Made by a program: the position numbers and the translations under genes
From: Sphingobium sp. TCM1
GTDB taxonomy: Bacteria; Pseudomonadota; Alphaproteobacteria; Sphingomonadales; Sphingomonadaceae
Length of the DNA: 64,000 bases
Direction: 5' to 3'
NCBI RefSeq assembly: GCF_001650725.1
Contig: NZ_LXVX01000012.1
Span: 372,001 to 436,000 of the forward strand
Notes under the pieces: model-generated
The model's input: the letters and a program-made list of their open reading frames with translations, nothing else
The model's database searches: none
Told to the model about the DNA's origin: nothing
Part shown: positions 34,886 through 42,971 of the stretch, one piece after another
Numbering within the stretch: position 1 is the first letter of the stretch
Layout: the number at the start of each line of letters is the position of its first letter

Positions 34886-34961
34886 GGGGCCTTAGCTCAG
34901 CTGGGAGAGCGCCTGCATGGCATGCAGGAGGTCAGCGGTTCGATCCCGCTAGGCTCCACCA
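34886..34961 (+). tRNA. tRNA-Ala(GGC), copy 1
   Basis: 76 bases with encoded CCA. Acceptor GGGGCCT/AGGCTCC (one G-T pair; the discriminator is A), D-arm with TTAGCTCAGCTGGGAGAGCG, anticodon stem CCTGC/GCAGG with loop ATGGCAT (anticodon GGC) and T-arm AGCGGTTCGATCCCGCT. The sequence is identical to the copy at 35135-35210. Confidence 0.96.
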
Positions 34962-34976
34962 GTGTTTCGGAGGCAG

Positions 34977-34997
34977 AAAATGTCCGGGGGACATTTT
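34977..34997 (+). terminator. Terminator after tRNA-Ala copy 1
   Basis: AAAATGTCC (34977-34985), loop GGG, then GGACATTTT (34989-34997): a perfect 9-bp stem whose 3' arm supplies the T-run. It starts 16 bases after the CCA end. Confidence 0.65.
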
Positions 34998-35088
34998 CCC
35001 GAAAAACTCCCGAGCGTAAAGCAAGGGCTTGAGGTTGTGAAAGGCCTCCGCCCGGCATCGCGAGGGACAGTATAATCGGCCGACGGTC

Positions 35089-35116
35089 TTGACCGGACAT
35101 GGCCTGACCATATAGC
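35089..35116 (+). promoter_or_regulatory. Promoter for the second tRNA-Ala
   Basis: TTGACC (35089-35094), 16-base spacer, TATAGC (35111-35116). It lies 18 bases before the tRNA 5' end at 35135, so the second copy is likely to be transcribed on its own. Confidence 0.55.
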
Positions 35117-35134
35117 GGCCGATGCCGCTACGAT

Positions 35135-35210
35135 GGGGCCTTAGCTCAGCTGGGAGAGCGCCTGCATGGCATGCAGGAGGTCAGCGGTTCGATCCCGCTA
35201 GGCTCCACCA
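35135..35210 (+). tRNA. tRNA-Ala(GGC), copy 2
   Basis: 76 bases including CCA, identical at every base to the copy at 34886-34961; anticodon GGC in loop ATGGCAT. It has its own upstream promoter-like element. Confidence 0.96.
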
Positions 35211-35239
35211 TTTTCCAATCTGCGCTGTCGCCTGCCGGC

Positions 35240-35764
35240 TCAGCCTTTCTCAGGCTCTGCCGAGCGCCTTTCTGCCTTCTCGCTATGGGTGGCGTCGGAT
35301 AGGTCGGCTGGGGGTCGCGCATGGTCGCTTTCCAACTGGCGTTCCAGCAGCTTCATCCGGTCGACGATCGAAAAGAAGAAGGCTGTGGACCAGCCGATCA
35401 GGATGATGCCGCTGGCCCCCTCGATCGAGCCCAGGATCCGCATTCCCGGCGGCAGAACGACGTCGCCATAGCCGATCGTGACATAGGTCGAGGTCGAGAA
35501 GTAAATGGCGTGTTCGAAGTCGGCAAAAGCCGCCAGCCACTGATACACGCCCGCCCATATCCAGATCTCGATCGAATGAAGCGCAAAAAGGCCGAAGGCC
35601 GCCACCAGGATTGCGGCTGCATTATGGACAATGACCAGCAGACGGCGTGACGCACGACGATAACGACTGAGGACGGCAAGAAGCAGAGCCAGGCCAATCA
35701 GATGTACCACGACTGTCGTGGCTACGACGAATGTGGCGGCGAGGAGCTGTTGCGCGAGCGTCAT
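35240..35764 (-). CDS. Two-TM potassium channel (Ion_trans_2)
   Basis: About 174 residues from the ATG at 35764 (protein begins MTLAQQLLAATFVV). There are three to four hydrophobic segments, and the pore loop FSTSTYVTIGYGDVVLP carries the K+ selectivity filter TIGYG before the last membrane helix (GIILIGWSTAFFFSIVDRM). The short hydrophilic C-terminus lacks an RCK domain. A longer frame to 35845 adds a Cys/Arg-containing, non-hydrophobic stretch without support. It stands alone between tRNA-Ala and uvrD. Confidence 0.82.
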   Translation of the reverse strand: MTLAQQLLAATFVVATTVVVHLIGLALLLAVLSRYRRASRRLLVIVHNAAAILVAAFGLFALHSIEIWIWAGVYQWLAAFADFEHAIYFSTSTYVTIGYGDVVLPPGMRILGSIEGASGIILIGWSTAFFFSIVDRMKLLERQLESDHARPPADLSDATHSEKAERRSAEPEKG

Positions 35765-35887
35765 CGCATCACATTGTGCTGGGCTTCCGTCCTGTCCACA
35801 AGCGCCATTGCGGGCCTTGGGTTCGATCACCGGCCGGCATCTCATATGCAGCGACGCGGGCGTTCTCAGACAATGGCGGGCACGGCG

Positions 35888-38164
35888 TCAAGCCAGTGAC
35901 ACGAAACTGTCCATCACCCTTTTCCGCCCGGCCGTCTCGAAATCGATCTCCAGCTTGTTGCCCTCGATCTCCGCAACGGTGCCATAGCCGAATTTCTGGT
36001 GAAACACGCGCAGGCCCACGCTCATGTCGCTGCGTCCCTTGTTGCCCAGCGACACTGCGGACGCACGCGCCTCAACGATTCGCACCGGCTCGCGGCTGAA
36101 CTGGCCGGACGATTGCGCCCGCTGCCAGCCCGGCCCGCGCCCGCTGCCCCTCGCGACATTGGCGAAAGGATCGTCGCGTTCCGACCAGTTGGCGCGCCAC
36201 AGCGACGCGCCGCCCGACATGCTGCTTTCTTCCTCCACATGCTCGGGCGGCAATTCGCCGACGAAGCGCGACGGGATGCTGCTGGTCCACTGGCCGTAGA
36301 TGCGGCGGTTGGCGGCATGAATGATGGTGCAGCGCCGACGCGCCCGCGTGATCGCCACATAGGCGAGCCGCCGTTCCTCCTCCAGGCTGTTCTGCCCGCC
36401 TTCGTCCAGCGCTCGCTGCGATGGGAACACGCCTTCCTCCCAGCCGACCAGGAATGTGGTGTCGAACTCCAGGCCCTTGGCGGCGTGGATGGTCATGATG
36501 GTGACCTTGCGCTCATCCGCCTGCGCTTCATTGTCCATGACGAGGCTGACATGCTCCAGAAAGGCGCCCAGCGTCTCATATTCCTCCATCGCGCGCGCGA
36601 GTTCGGAGAGATTTTCTAGCCGCCCGGCGCTTTCGGTGGTGCGCTCCGCCTGCAACATCGCGGTATAGCCGCTTTCGTCCAATATCTGCCGCGCCAGTTC
36701 GGCATGAGGCAATTGCGCCGCCCGATCGCGCCAGCGGGCGAGATCGGCGATAAACGCGCCCAGCGAACGGCGCGCCTGCGGCGTCAGTTCGTCAGTGTCT
36801 AGGATGCGTGCAGCGGCGAGAGCGAGGGGGATGCCCTGCGCCCGCGCGAGTCGGTGCAGCTTCTCCACTGCCTTGTCGCCCAGGCCACGCTTCGGCACGT
36901 TGACGATCCGCTCGAACGCCAGGTCGTCGGCAGGCTGGTTGACCAGCCGCAGATAGGCGAGGGCGTCTCGGATTTCCGCGCGCTCGTAAAAGCGGAAGCC
37001 GCCGACGATGCGATAGGGCAAGCCGATCTGGATGAAGCGGTCTTCGAACTCGCGGGTCTGATGCTGGGCCCGGACCAGGATCGCGACCTCGTCCAGCGAC
37101 CCGCCGCCGCGTTGGACCGCCTCAATCTCCTCACCGACCCGCCGGGCTTCCTCCGGCCCGTCCCATACGCCTATCACCCGCACCTTCTCGCCGACATCTA
37201 TGTCGGTCCAGAGCGTCTTGCCCAGGCGATTGCCATTTTCCGCGATGACGCCGGACGCCGCGCCCAATATGTGGGGCGTGGAGCGATAATTCTGTTCCAG
37301 CCTGATGATCGTCGCGCCCGGAAAATCCTTTTCGAACCGCAGGATATTGGCGACCTCGGCTCCGCGCCACGAATAGATGGACTGATCGTCGTCGCCCACG
37401 CAGCAGATATTCTTGCGGGTCTGGGCCAGCAGCCGCAGCCATAGATATTGGCTGGAGTTGGTGTCCTGATATTCGTCAACCATGATATAGCGGAATTTCT
37501 GCTGATATTGCTCCAGCACGTCGCGATGCTTCTTCAAAATCGTCAGAACATGCAACAGCAAGTCACCGAAATCGCACGCATTTACGTCGCGCAACCGCGC
37601 CTGATAGGCCGCGTAGAGCTTCTGCCCCTTACCATGGGCATAGCCCTCGCTCTCGCCCGCGCCGACATCATCGGGCGTCCAGCCCTTGTTCTTCCACTGG
37701 TCGATAAGCCCGCCCAGCTGCCGTGCGGGCCAGCGCTTCTCGTCGATCCCCTCCGCCTGGATCAGCTGCTTCATCAGCCGCAACTGGTCGTCGGTATCGA
37801 GAATGGTGAAATTCGATTGCAGTCCGACCAGTTCAGCGTGGCGCCGCAGCATCTTGGCGGCGATGGCGTGGAAGGTGCCGAGCCAGGGCATCCCCTCCAC
37901 CGCATCGCCGATCATCGCGCCGACGCGCACGCGCATCTCCCGCGCCGCCTTGTTGGTGAAGGTAACAGCCAGGATTTCCGACGGCCAGGCGCGGCGCGTG
38001 GCGATCAGATGGGCGAGCCGCGCGGTCAGCGCCGCGGTCTTGCCCGTGCCTGCGCCGGCCAGCACCAGTACCGGGCCTTCCGTGGTCAGCACGGCTTCCC
38101 GCTGGGGTTCGTTCAGCCCCTTGAGATAGGGCGGGTCGTTGGGAGTGGGGGCTGGCAGCATCAT
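35888..38164 (-). CDS. uvrD: UvrD/PcrA-type DNA helicase
   Basis: A 758-residue superfamily 1A 3'-5' helicase for nucleotide excision and mismatch repair. Motifs: Q motif (LKGLNEPQREAVL), I GAGTGKTAAL, Ia VTFTNKAAREM, II VDEYQDTN, III GDDDQSIYSWRGA, IV LEQNYRS, V TIHAAKGLEFD and VI YVAITRARRR. The C-terminal ~60 residues (VGLRVFHQKFGYGTVAEIEG then ETAGRKRVMDSF) form the RNA-polymerase/DNA-contacting Tudor-like domain of UvrD/PcrA. The initiating Met may be the first or second residue. Single gene on the minus strand. Confidence 0.95.
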   Translation of the reverse strand: MMLPAPTPNDPPYLKGLNEPQREAVLTTEGPVLVLAGAGTGKTAALTARLAHLIATRRAWPSEILAVTFTNKAAREMRVRVGAMIGDAVEGMPWLGTFHAIAAKMLRRHAELVGLQSNFTILDTDDQLRLMKQLIQAEGIDEKRWPARQLGGLIDQWKNKGWTPDDVGAGESEGYAHGKGQKLYAAYQARLRDVNACDFGDLLLHVLTILKKHRDVLEQYQQKFRYIMVDEYQDTNSSQYLWLRLLAQTRKNICCVGDDDQSIYSWRGAEVANILRFEKDFPGATIIRLEQNYRSTPHILGAASGVIAENGNRLGKTLWTDIDVGEKVRVIGVWDGPEEARRVGEEIEAVQRGGGSLDEVAILVRAQHQTREFEDRFIQIGLPYRIVGGFRFYERAEIRDALAYLRLVNQPADDLAFERIVNVPKRGLGDKAVEKLHRLARAQGIPLALAAARILDTDELTPQARRSLGAFIADLARWRDRAAQLPHAELARQILDESGYTAMLQAERTTESAGRLENLSELARAMEEYETLGAFLEHVSLVMDNEAQADERKVTIMTIHAAKGLEFDTTFLVGWEEGVFPSQRALDEGGQNSLEEERRLAYVAITRARRRCTIIHAANRRIYGQWTSSIPSRFVGELPPEHVEEESSMSGGASLWRANWSERDDPFANVARGSGRGPGWQRAQSSGQFSREPVRIVEARASAVSLGNKGRSDMSVGLRVFHQKFGYGTVAEIEGNKLEIDFETAGRKRVMDSFVSLA

Positions 38165-38282
38165 CTTCGATCAACTAGGGACAGGGGGAAGGTTGAGCAA
38201 GGGGTACGGCCTTGACGCGTGCCCTTGCCGTGGGGGCCTTTCTATGAGAACAAAAGGCGAATCACGCAAGGAGGGACGAGCC

Positions 38283-38681
38283 ATGGTTTCGGGTAAATGC
38301 CAGTGCGGCGCGATCCGCTACGAAGCCGAGGGCGACCCCGCCTACAGCGCAATCTGTCATTGCGCCGACTGCCGCGCCAGCGCCGGCGCGCCGATGGTTG
38401 GCTGGGCGCTGTTTCCGGAGGAGAAGGTGAAGATCAGCGGCGATCCGGTGCGCTACCAGTCTTCGCAAAACGCGACCCGCCATTTCTGCGGGGTTTGCGG
38501 AACGGGGCTGTTCTACACCAATCCCGTCATCTTCCCCGGATCGATCGACATCCAGACCGCGACGCTGGACGATCCCGCCGCGCTACCGCCGCAGGCGCAT
38601 GTGCAAATGGCGGAAGCGGCACCCTGGATGGACAAGGCCCATGATCTTCCCAAGTTCGACCGTTATCCCGAAGGGGACTGA
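38283..38681 (+). CDS. GFA-family zinc protein
   Basis: 132 residues from ATG 38283, chosen because AAGGAGGGA lies just upstream. The cysteine pattern of the GFA (glutathione-dependent formaldehyde-activating enzyme-like) fold is complete: CQCGAIRYEAEG, AICHCADCRASAGAP and FCGVCGTGLFYTNP, which hold two structural/catalytic zinc ions. Most members are not shown to act on formaldehyde, and this one has no formaldehyde dehydrogenase neighbour, so the substrate is unknown. An upstream in-frame extension to 38139 overlaps the uvrD start and is rejected. Confidence 0.87.
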   Translation: MVSGKCQCGAIRYEAEGDPAYSAICHCADCRASAGAPMVGWALFPEEKVKISGDPVRYQSSQNATRHFCGVCGTGLFYTNPVIFPGSIDIQTATLDDPAALPPQAHVQMAEAAPWMDKAHDLPKFDRYPEGD

Positions 38682-38817
38682 ACGCGCGAAGAAAGGTCGT
38701 CCGGCGCGCATCCGGCACATCTGGTCGTCGGCGTAAGGAACGTCCAACCCATCCTGCCGGTTCTTTCGCTGCCCGATCGGGCGAACGGGGCGAAGAACAT
38801 AGGAAAGGATGATCCCG

Positions 38818-39309
38818 ATGAAAAAGATTCTGCTGGCGGGCGCGGCCCTGCTGAGTTTCACCACCTTGTCCGGAATCGCGGTCGCGCAGGAGACGCCCGC
38901 GCCGAGCAGCCAGCCTCCCGGTGACGCCATGACACCGCCCGCTGATCCCGCAACGCCCACGATGCCACCCCCGGCCGCCGATCCAGCAATGCCGCCGCCG
39001 GCGGCCGATCCAGCCATGCCGGCCACACCGGCTGAACCTGCCATGCCGCCGTCGCCGCCTGCTGGTGCCGATCCCAATGCAGGACTGCCCACCGGCGCTG
39101 TTCCCGCCGATCCCGGAATGACGCCGGCGCCCGCCGAGGTGCCTAAAGACCCGGCCGCGCCAGTCGGCTCCTCCTCGAATCCTGTGACGGTGGGCGGCAA
39201 CATGACACCGCCCCCGAGCGAGGCGAAGGACTATCCGGTCTGTTCGCGCGCAGTGCAGGACAGCTGTATCAATCCCGGCGAGGTCAGGAAGGGACGCAAG
39301 CCTCGCTGA
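38818..39309 (+). CDS. Pro/Ala-rich exported protein with C-terminal cysteine pair
   Basis: 163 residues. The signal peptide is KKILLAGAALLSFTTLSGIA with cleavage near AVA-QE. The mature part is low-complexity and Pro/Ala/Met-rich, with near-repeats of ADPAMPPPA (PPAADPAMPPPAADPAMP-type). It ends in a more conserved tail, YPVCSRAVQDSCINPGE, with two cysteines likely to form a disulfide. I choose ATG 38818 because AGGA sits 9 bases upstream; the earlier ATG at 38809 abuts it. The 3' end overlaps the convergent NsrR-like gene by 26 bases. No enzymatic domain is visible; a cell-envelope role is a guess. Confidence 0.75.
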   Translation: MKKILLAGAALLSFTTLSGIAVAQETPAPSSQPPGDAMTPPADPATPTMPPPAADPAMPPPAADPAMPATPAEPAMPPSPPAGADPNAGLPTGAVPADPGMTPAPAEVPKDPAAPVGSSSNPVTVGGNMTPPPSEAKDYPVCSRAVQDSCINPGEVRKGRKPR

Positions 39310-39745
39310 CGCCTGGCGCAGGGGCGGGCAGGGCGGCAATCAACGCCGCCAGCCGGCCCCGGTCCCTCGCAGCATCGGTCAGGCTGTAACGATCGAGAAC
39401 AGAGAGAAAGGCGTTCGTCGCTTCGGTCAGAACGCCTGACAGGCCGCAGGCCGGGCGGATTGCGCAAGCCGCGCAATCCGCCATTTTCATGTCCGGCTCG
39501 CTGTGCCGTACCACCGCGCCGATGCGGATGTGCGCCGGTGGACGCGCCAGGGTAAAGCCGCCGCCGCGCCCGCGCTGGGTTTCGATGAAGCCGCCCTGCG
39601 CCAGATGATGAACGACCTTCATCAGATGATTGCGCGACAGGCCATAGGCCGTCGCGATTTCCGGGATCGTCGCGCGACCGGTCGGAACGACGGTCAGGTG
39701 GAGCAGCACGCGCAGCGCATAATCGGTGTGGCGGGTCAGCTGCAT
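39284..39745 (-). CDS. nsrR: Rrf2-family, NsrR-like Fe-S repressor
   Basis: 153 residues with an Rrf2 winged helix (MQLTRHTDYALRVLLHLTVV; YGLSRNHLMKVVHHLAQGGF; GRGGGFTLARPP). The NsrR-type cluster region DCAACAIRPACGLSGVL (C91, C94, C100) is followed by the typical VLDRYSLTDA. The first cysteine spacing is C-x2-C rather than the C-x4-C of E. coli NsrR. NsrR senses nitric oxide through its Fe-S cluster and represses NO-detoxification genes. It is divergent from a globin gene, with two NsrR-like sites between, which supports the name. The 3' end overlaps the Pro/Ala-rich gene. Confidence 0.85.
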   Translation of the reverse strand: MQLTRHTDYALRVLLHLTVVPTGRATIPEIATAYGLSRNHLMKVVHHLAQGGFIETQRGRGGGFTLARPPAHIRIGAVVRHSEPDMKMADCAACAIRPACGLSGVLTEATNAFLSVLDRYSLTDAARDRGRLAALIAALPAPAPGVSEACVPS

Positions 39746-39780
39746 CGCTGTTCTCGATAGGGGCGCAACAGGCGCCTTGA

Positions 39781-39828
39781 AACATGTAACACATTTACAT
39801 CTTATAACATGTATTGTAAATGCACCTT
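39781..39828. promoter_or_regulatory. Two tandem NsrR-like operator candidates between nsrR and the globin gene
   Basis: 39806-39828 matches the 23-bp NsrR consensus (AAGATGCATTT-N-AAATGCATCTT) at 18 of 22 positions: AACATGTATTG, T, AAATGCACCTT. A weaker site at 39781-39803 (AACATGTAACA ... ATCTT) matches at 14 of 22. Their centres are 25 bp apart. Both precede the globin GTG at 39855 and the nsrR ATG at 39745, so one region could control both genes. Confidence 0.6.
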
Positions 39829-39854
39829 ATCGACTCTGGAGAAAGGTCCATCAG

Positions 39855-40301
39855 GTGTCCAATTCGCTGTCTGCCGAAACCATCGCCATCGTGAAATCCA
39901 CCGGTCCTGCGCTGCGCCAGCACGGCGTCGCGATCACCACCGCCATGTATTCCCGCCTGTTCCAGGACGAGGAGGTAAAGGCCATGTTCGACCAGGCGGC
40001 GCAGGAAAGCGGCGAGCAGCCGCGGCGACTGGCGGCGGCGATCCTGGGCTATGCCGAGAATATCGACAAGCTGGAGGCGCTGGGCGGTGCGGTCTCGCGG
40101 ATGGTAGCCCGCCATGTCGACACCGGGGTGAAACCGGAACATTATCCGAAGGTCGCCGCAGCGCTGCTGCCCGCGATCCGCGAGGTGCTGGGTAACGACG
40201 TCGCCACCGATGCAGTCCTGGCGGCCTGGGCGGAGGCCTATCAGTTCCTGGCCGATATCCTGATCGCCAAGGAGGAAGAGGCCTACGCGGCCGCGGCCTG
40301 A
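39855..40301 (+). CDS. Single-domain globin (flavohemoglobin globin-domain type)
   Basis: 148 residues starting at GTG 39855 (MSNSLSAETIAIVKSTGPAL), a typical bacterial-hemoglobin N-terminus. The globin E and F helices are present: AAAILGYAENIDKLEALGGA and VARHVDTGVKPEHYPKVAAA, with proximal His in KPEHY and the region of the distal Gln/Tyr (B-helix TTAMYSRLF). It ends after the H helix without the FAD/NAD(P) reductase domain of Hmp, so it resembles Vitreoscilla hemoglobin. Beside an NsrR-like repressor it probably binds or detoxifies NO with a separate reductase. AAGGTC lies upstream; the GTG was chosen for this N-terminus. Confidence 0.87.
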   Translation: MSNSLSAETIAIVKSTGPALRQHGVAITTAMYSRLFQDEEVKAMFDQAAQESGEQPRRLAAAILGYAENIDKLEALGGAVSRMVARHVDTGVKPEHYPKVAAALLPAIREVLGNDVATDAVLAAWAEAYQFLADILIAKEEEAYAAAA

Positions 40302-40315
40302 ACCGGTGGGGCGGA

Positions 40316-41071
40316 CTAAAGCCGCCCCACCCGCACGCTGATCGGCCACAGGATAGCGCGCGTCTGATCGGGATCGCCCCATAATGCGGTCAGCTCGGCC
40401 GCGAAATCCGCCAGTCGCTGCGCCTGCCCGGCGTCGCGCGCCCGGCGGACAGCCGACCATGTGCCGACATAGCCGAGCAACTGACGCGCGCTCCATTCAC
40501 GGTGGATCGCCATTGGCGACACGACGATGGGCGCGAAGGGAAAGTCCATGTCGGCATAGCCATTTTCGACCATGTGGCGTTCGGGCGGCCAATAGGGGCC
40601 TATATCCTCATCATGAAAGCGGGCCAGCCGGTCGTTGATCGGTCCGGGGTCGAGCCGGACGACCCCATAGCTCACCAGGGCGATGACCGCGCCCCTGGAC
40701 GCGACGCGCCGTGCCTCCCCGTAGAAGGCCGGAAGGTCGAACCAGTGTGCCGCCTGCGCCGCGGTGATCAGGCCGGCGGATCCGTCCGCGACGGGCAGCG
40801 CTTCGGCAGGGCCGCAGCGATAGACGATCCGTGGATCAGGCGCAGCATGGGCGATCTGGTCGGCGCTGGGATCGACGCCGACGACCGTCTCGAAATGGTC
40901 GGCGAGATGGCGGGTGAACTGACCATTGCCGCATCCGACATCGACCGCAAGTCGGCGGTCAGGCGCAAGCGCCGCCAGCACGGCCGCCAGATCATCGGGA
41001 TAGCCGGGACGATAGAGCAGGTAGCTGGCGCCGCCCTGGTCGAACCAGTTGGGCGCACGCTCCGCCATCAT
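40316..41071 (-). CDS. Class I SAM-dependent methyltransferase
   Basis: 251 residues. SAM-binding motif I is LAVDVGCGNGQFTRHLADHF (VDVGCGNG), motif post-I VVGVDPSA, and further DGSAGLITAAQAAHWFDLPA, which is typical of the UbiE/Trans-aconitate methyltransferase (Methyltransf_11) group. The N-terminal NWFDQGGASYLLYRPGYP is common in this subfamily. The acceptor substrate is unknown. It ends 14 bases after the globin stop in convergent orientation and lies 2 bases downstream of rsmD on the same strand, so it may be co-transcribed with rsmD. Confidence 0.85.
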   Translation of the reverse strand: MMAERAPNWFDQGGASYLLYRPGYPDDLAAVLAALAPDRRLAVDVGCGNGQFTRHLADHFETVVGVDPSADQIAHAAPDPRIVYRCGPAEALPVADGSAGLITAAQAAHWFDLPAFYGEARRVASRGAVIALVSYGVVRLDPGPINDRLARFHDEDIGPYWPPERHMVENGYADMDFPFAPIVVSPMAIHREWSARQLLGYVGTWSAVRRARDAGQAQRLADFAAELTALWGDPDQTRAILWPISVRVGRL

Positions 41072-41073
41072 GC

Positions 41074-41613
41074 TCAGTCCTCGGCGCGCAGCAAGGTAAG
41101 TCGCGCCTTGCCCACGTCGCGCACGGCGTCGATGGCGAACCCCTTGACCTCGACATCCTCCCGCCGGTCAGTCTCGATGCTGACCCAGGTCGCGCTGCCC
41201 GTCCAGCCGAGCCGCGCCAGCTTGTCGAGCGCCACCTGCCCCGCGCCCGTATTATAGGGCGGGTCCATGAAGATGAGGTCGAGCGGCCTGGCTGCCGGCC
41301 CAAGTGACATGACGCTGCCGGACCGGATGTCGGGACGGACACCGAACTTCTCGCCATTGGCGCGGATCACGTCCAGCGCCGCCTTGTCCTGCTCCACGAA
41401 CAGGCAGGAGGCCGCGCCGCGCGACAGCGCCTCATATCCCAGTGCGCCGGAGCCTGCGAAAAAGTCGCCCACCGCCAGACCCTCGAACGATCCGATCCGG
41501 CTAGTCAGCATGGAAAAGAGCGTCTCGCGGGTACGGTCGGCGGTCGGGCGCGTGGCATCGCCCTTGGGCGCAGTCAGCGGCCGACCGCGCCATTGGCCGG
41601 AAATGATCCTCAT
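41074..41613 (-). CDS. rsmD: 16S rRNA (guanine966-N2)-methyltransferase RsmD
   Basis: 179 residues from ATG 41613 (MRIISGQWRGRPLTAPKGDA), the standard RsmD start. The N-terminal TRPTADRTRETLFSML, SAM motif VGDFFAGSGALGYEALSRGA and the catalytic FMDPPYNTGAG (N/D-P-P-Y) identify a guanine N2-methyltransferase that modifies G966 of 16S rRNA. The start overlaps the stop of the pseudouridine synthase gene by 4 bases (ATGA), a common rluB-rsmD pairing. An upstream frame extension is only the shadow of that gene. Confidence 0.93.
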   Translation of the reverse strand: MRIISGQWRGRPLTAPKGDATRPTADRTRETLFSMLTSRIGSFEGLAVGDFFAGSGALGYEALSRGAASCLFVEQDKAALDVIRANGEKFGVRPDIRSGSVMSLGPAARPLDLIFMDPPYNTGAGQVALDKLARLGWTGSATWVSIETDRREDVEVKGFAIDAVRDVGKARLTLLRAED

Positions 41614-42833
41614 TTCGTGTCGGCTTTCAGACTGTTGCGGAACTGGATCAGGTCGTGCTGGCGTACCTCCTCGACAGCGCCGACCGGCAGCTCGCCCAGG
41701 TGGAAGGGGCCATAGCTGGTGCGGATCAGGCGATTGACCTTGAGATCGAGATGCTCGAGCACGCGGCGGACTTCCCGGTTCTTGCCTTCGGTCAGGGCCA
41801 TTTCGATCCACTGATTGCGACCCGTGCGCCGTTCCAGATTGGCTTCGATCTGGCCATAGCGGATGCCGTCTATCTCCAGCCCGTCGAACAGATCCTCCAG
41901 TTGCTGCTGGCTGACTTCACCGAAAGCGCGCGCCCGATATGTGCGCGGCACGCCCGTCGAGGGCAATTCCATCTGGCGCTTGAAACCACCATCGGTGGTC
42001 AGCAGCAGAAGCCCTTCGGTATTCATGTCGAGCCGGCCGATCGGCATCAGGCGCGGCAGGCCAGCGGGCAGGCGGTCGTAAATGGTTGGCCGTCCGGCCG
42101 GATCGCGCTCGGTCGTAAGACAGCCGACCGGCTTGTGGAAGAGGAAGAGGCGCGCGGGCGGCGGCGCGGCGACGGCGATCCCATCGACCGTAACGCCGTG
42201 CAGCGAGGTGAGCAGGGTGGCGGGCGTATCGAGCAGGACGCCGTCCTTCGCGATCCGTCCTTCTTCGATCATCCGCTCGATTTCCCGGCGGGAGGCGATG
42301 CCGGCGCGAGCCAGCAGCTTGGCGATGCGCTGCGGCTCGCCCTTGCCGTCCGAAGCGGCTGCGTGGGCCGGGTGCGGATTGGCGGGGCGGGCGGGCGCTG
42401 GCTTCTTTGCCCCCGGCTTGCGTGGCGAATAGGGTTTGCGGGTCTCCGTCCGCTGTCGTTCGGGCCGGCTCCGCTCCGCGCGGGGACGATCGGTGCGGTC
42501 GCCTTCGCTCAGATTGGCGGGGCTGTCCTGTGGCGCCGCGCGACGACGCGAGGGGGCCGCCGCGCGTGGGGCATCTACGCGCGCCCTGTCCGGACGGGGG
42601 CGATCCGCGCGAGGGCGCTCTGTCCGATCGCCTTTGCCACGATCGGCGCGGGGTCTTGCATCGTCGTCCTTCAGCGAAGTGGCGCGTGAGGTGGGCGCGG
42701 CCGGGCGCTTGCCCGTCGGCCGATCGGGACCGCCGGGACGTTTCGGCCCGCCAGGGCCTGCCCGGCGGGGAGGTCCGGATTTTTTCGGCGGTGACACGGG
42801 CAGTTCCTTTTCTTGCGCACTGGCCATTCCCAT
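41610..42833 (-). CDS. rluB: RluB-type 23S rRNA pseudouridine synthase with long basic N-terminal extension
   Basis: About 407 residues. Residues ~10-150 are low-complexity, Arg/Pro/Asp-rich (blocks like RPRADRPRPDRARVDAPRAA) and likely disordered RNA-binding. The catalytic part follows: an S4 domain (RIAKLLARAGIASRREIERM) and the pseudouridine synthase core with MPIGRLDMNTEGLLLLT (catalytic Asp in RLDMNTEG) and the EGKNREVRRVLEHL motif of the RsuA/RluB/E/F family. RluB versus RluE or F cannot be settled from motifs; position beside rsmD favours RluB. The start is uncertain between 42833 and 42827. Upstream lies the divergent receiver gene. Confidence 0.85.
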   Translation of the reverse strand: MGMASAQEKELPVSPPKKSGPPRRAGPGGPKRPGGPDRPTGKRPAAPTSRATSLKDDDARPRADRGKGDRTERPRADRPRPDRARVDAPRAAAPSRRRAAPQDSPANLSEGDRTDRPRAERSRPERQRTETRKPYSPRKPGAKKPAPARPANPHPAHAAASDGKGEPQRIAKLLARAGIASRREIERMIEEGRIAKDGVLLDTPATLLTSLHGVTVDGIAVAAPPPARLFLFHKPVGCLTTERDPAGRPTIYDRLPAGLPRLMPIGRLDMNTEGLLLLTTDGGFKRQMELPSTGVPRTYRARAFGEVSQQQLEDLFDGLEIDGIRYGQIEANLERRTGRNQWIEMALTEGKNREVRRVLEHLDLKVNRLIRTSYGPFHLGELPVGAVEEVRQHDLIQFRNSLKADTK

Positions 42834-42971
42834 ATGGGCGAAAGCCAGCAACAGGCTGAAATGTGCCGCTCCGGCGTTTGGGTGAGGGGGACCTGGGCGG
42901 TCCCTGGGCAACCCTGTCCGGGAGCGCGGCGTTTCATCGGGTGCATGGCGGAAACAGGGCGGACTTGGCAA

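Noticed and set aside
38583..39203. 206-codon minus-strand Gly/Ala-rich frame opposite the Pro/Ala-rich gene
   Set aside because: It mirrors the repetitive DNA of the plus-strand gene and has no start signal; the plus-strand product has a good signal peptide and ribosome site.
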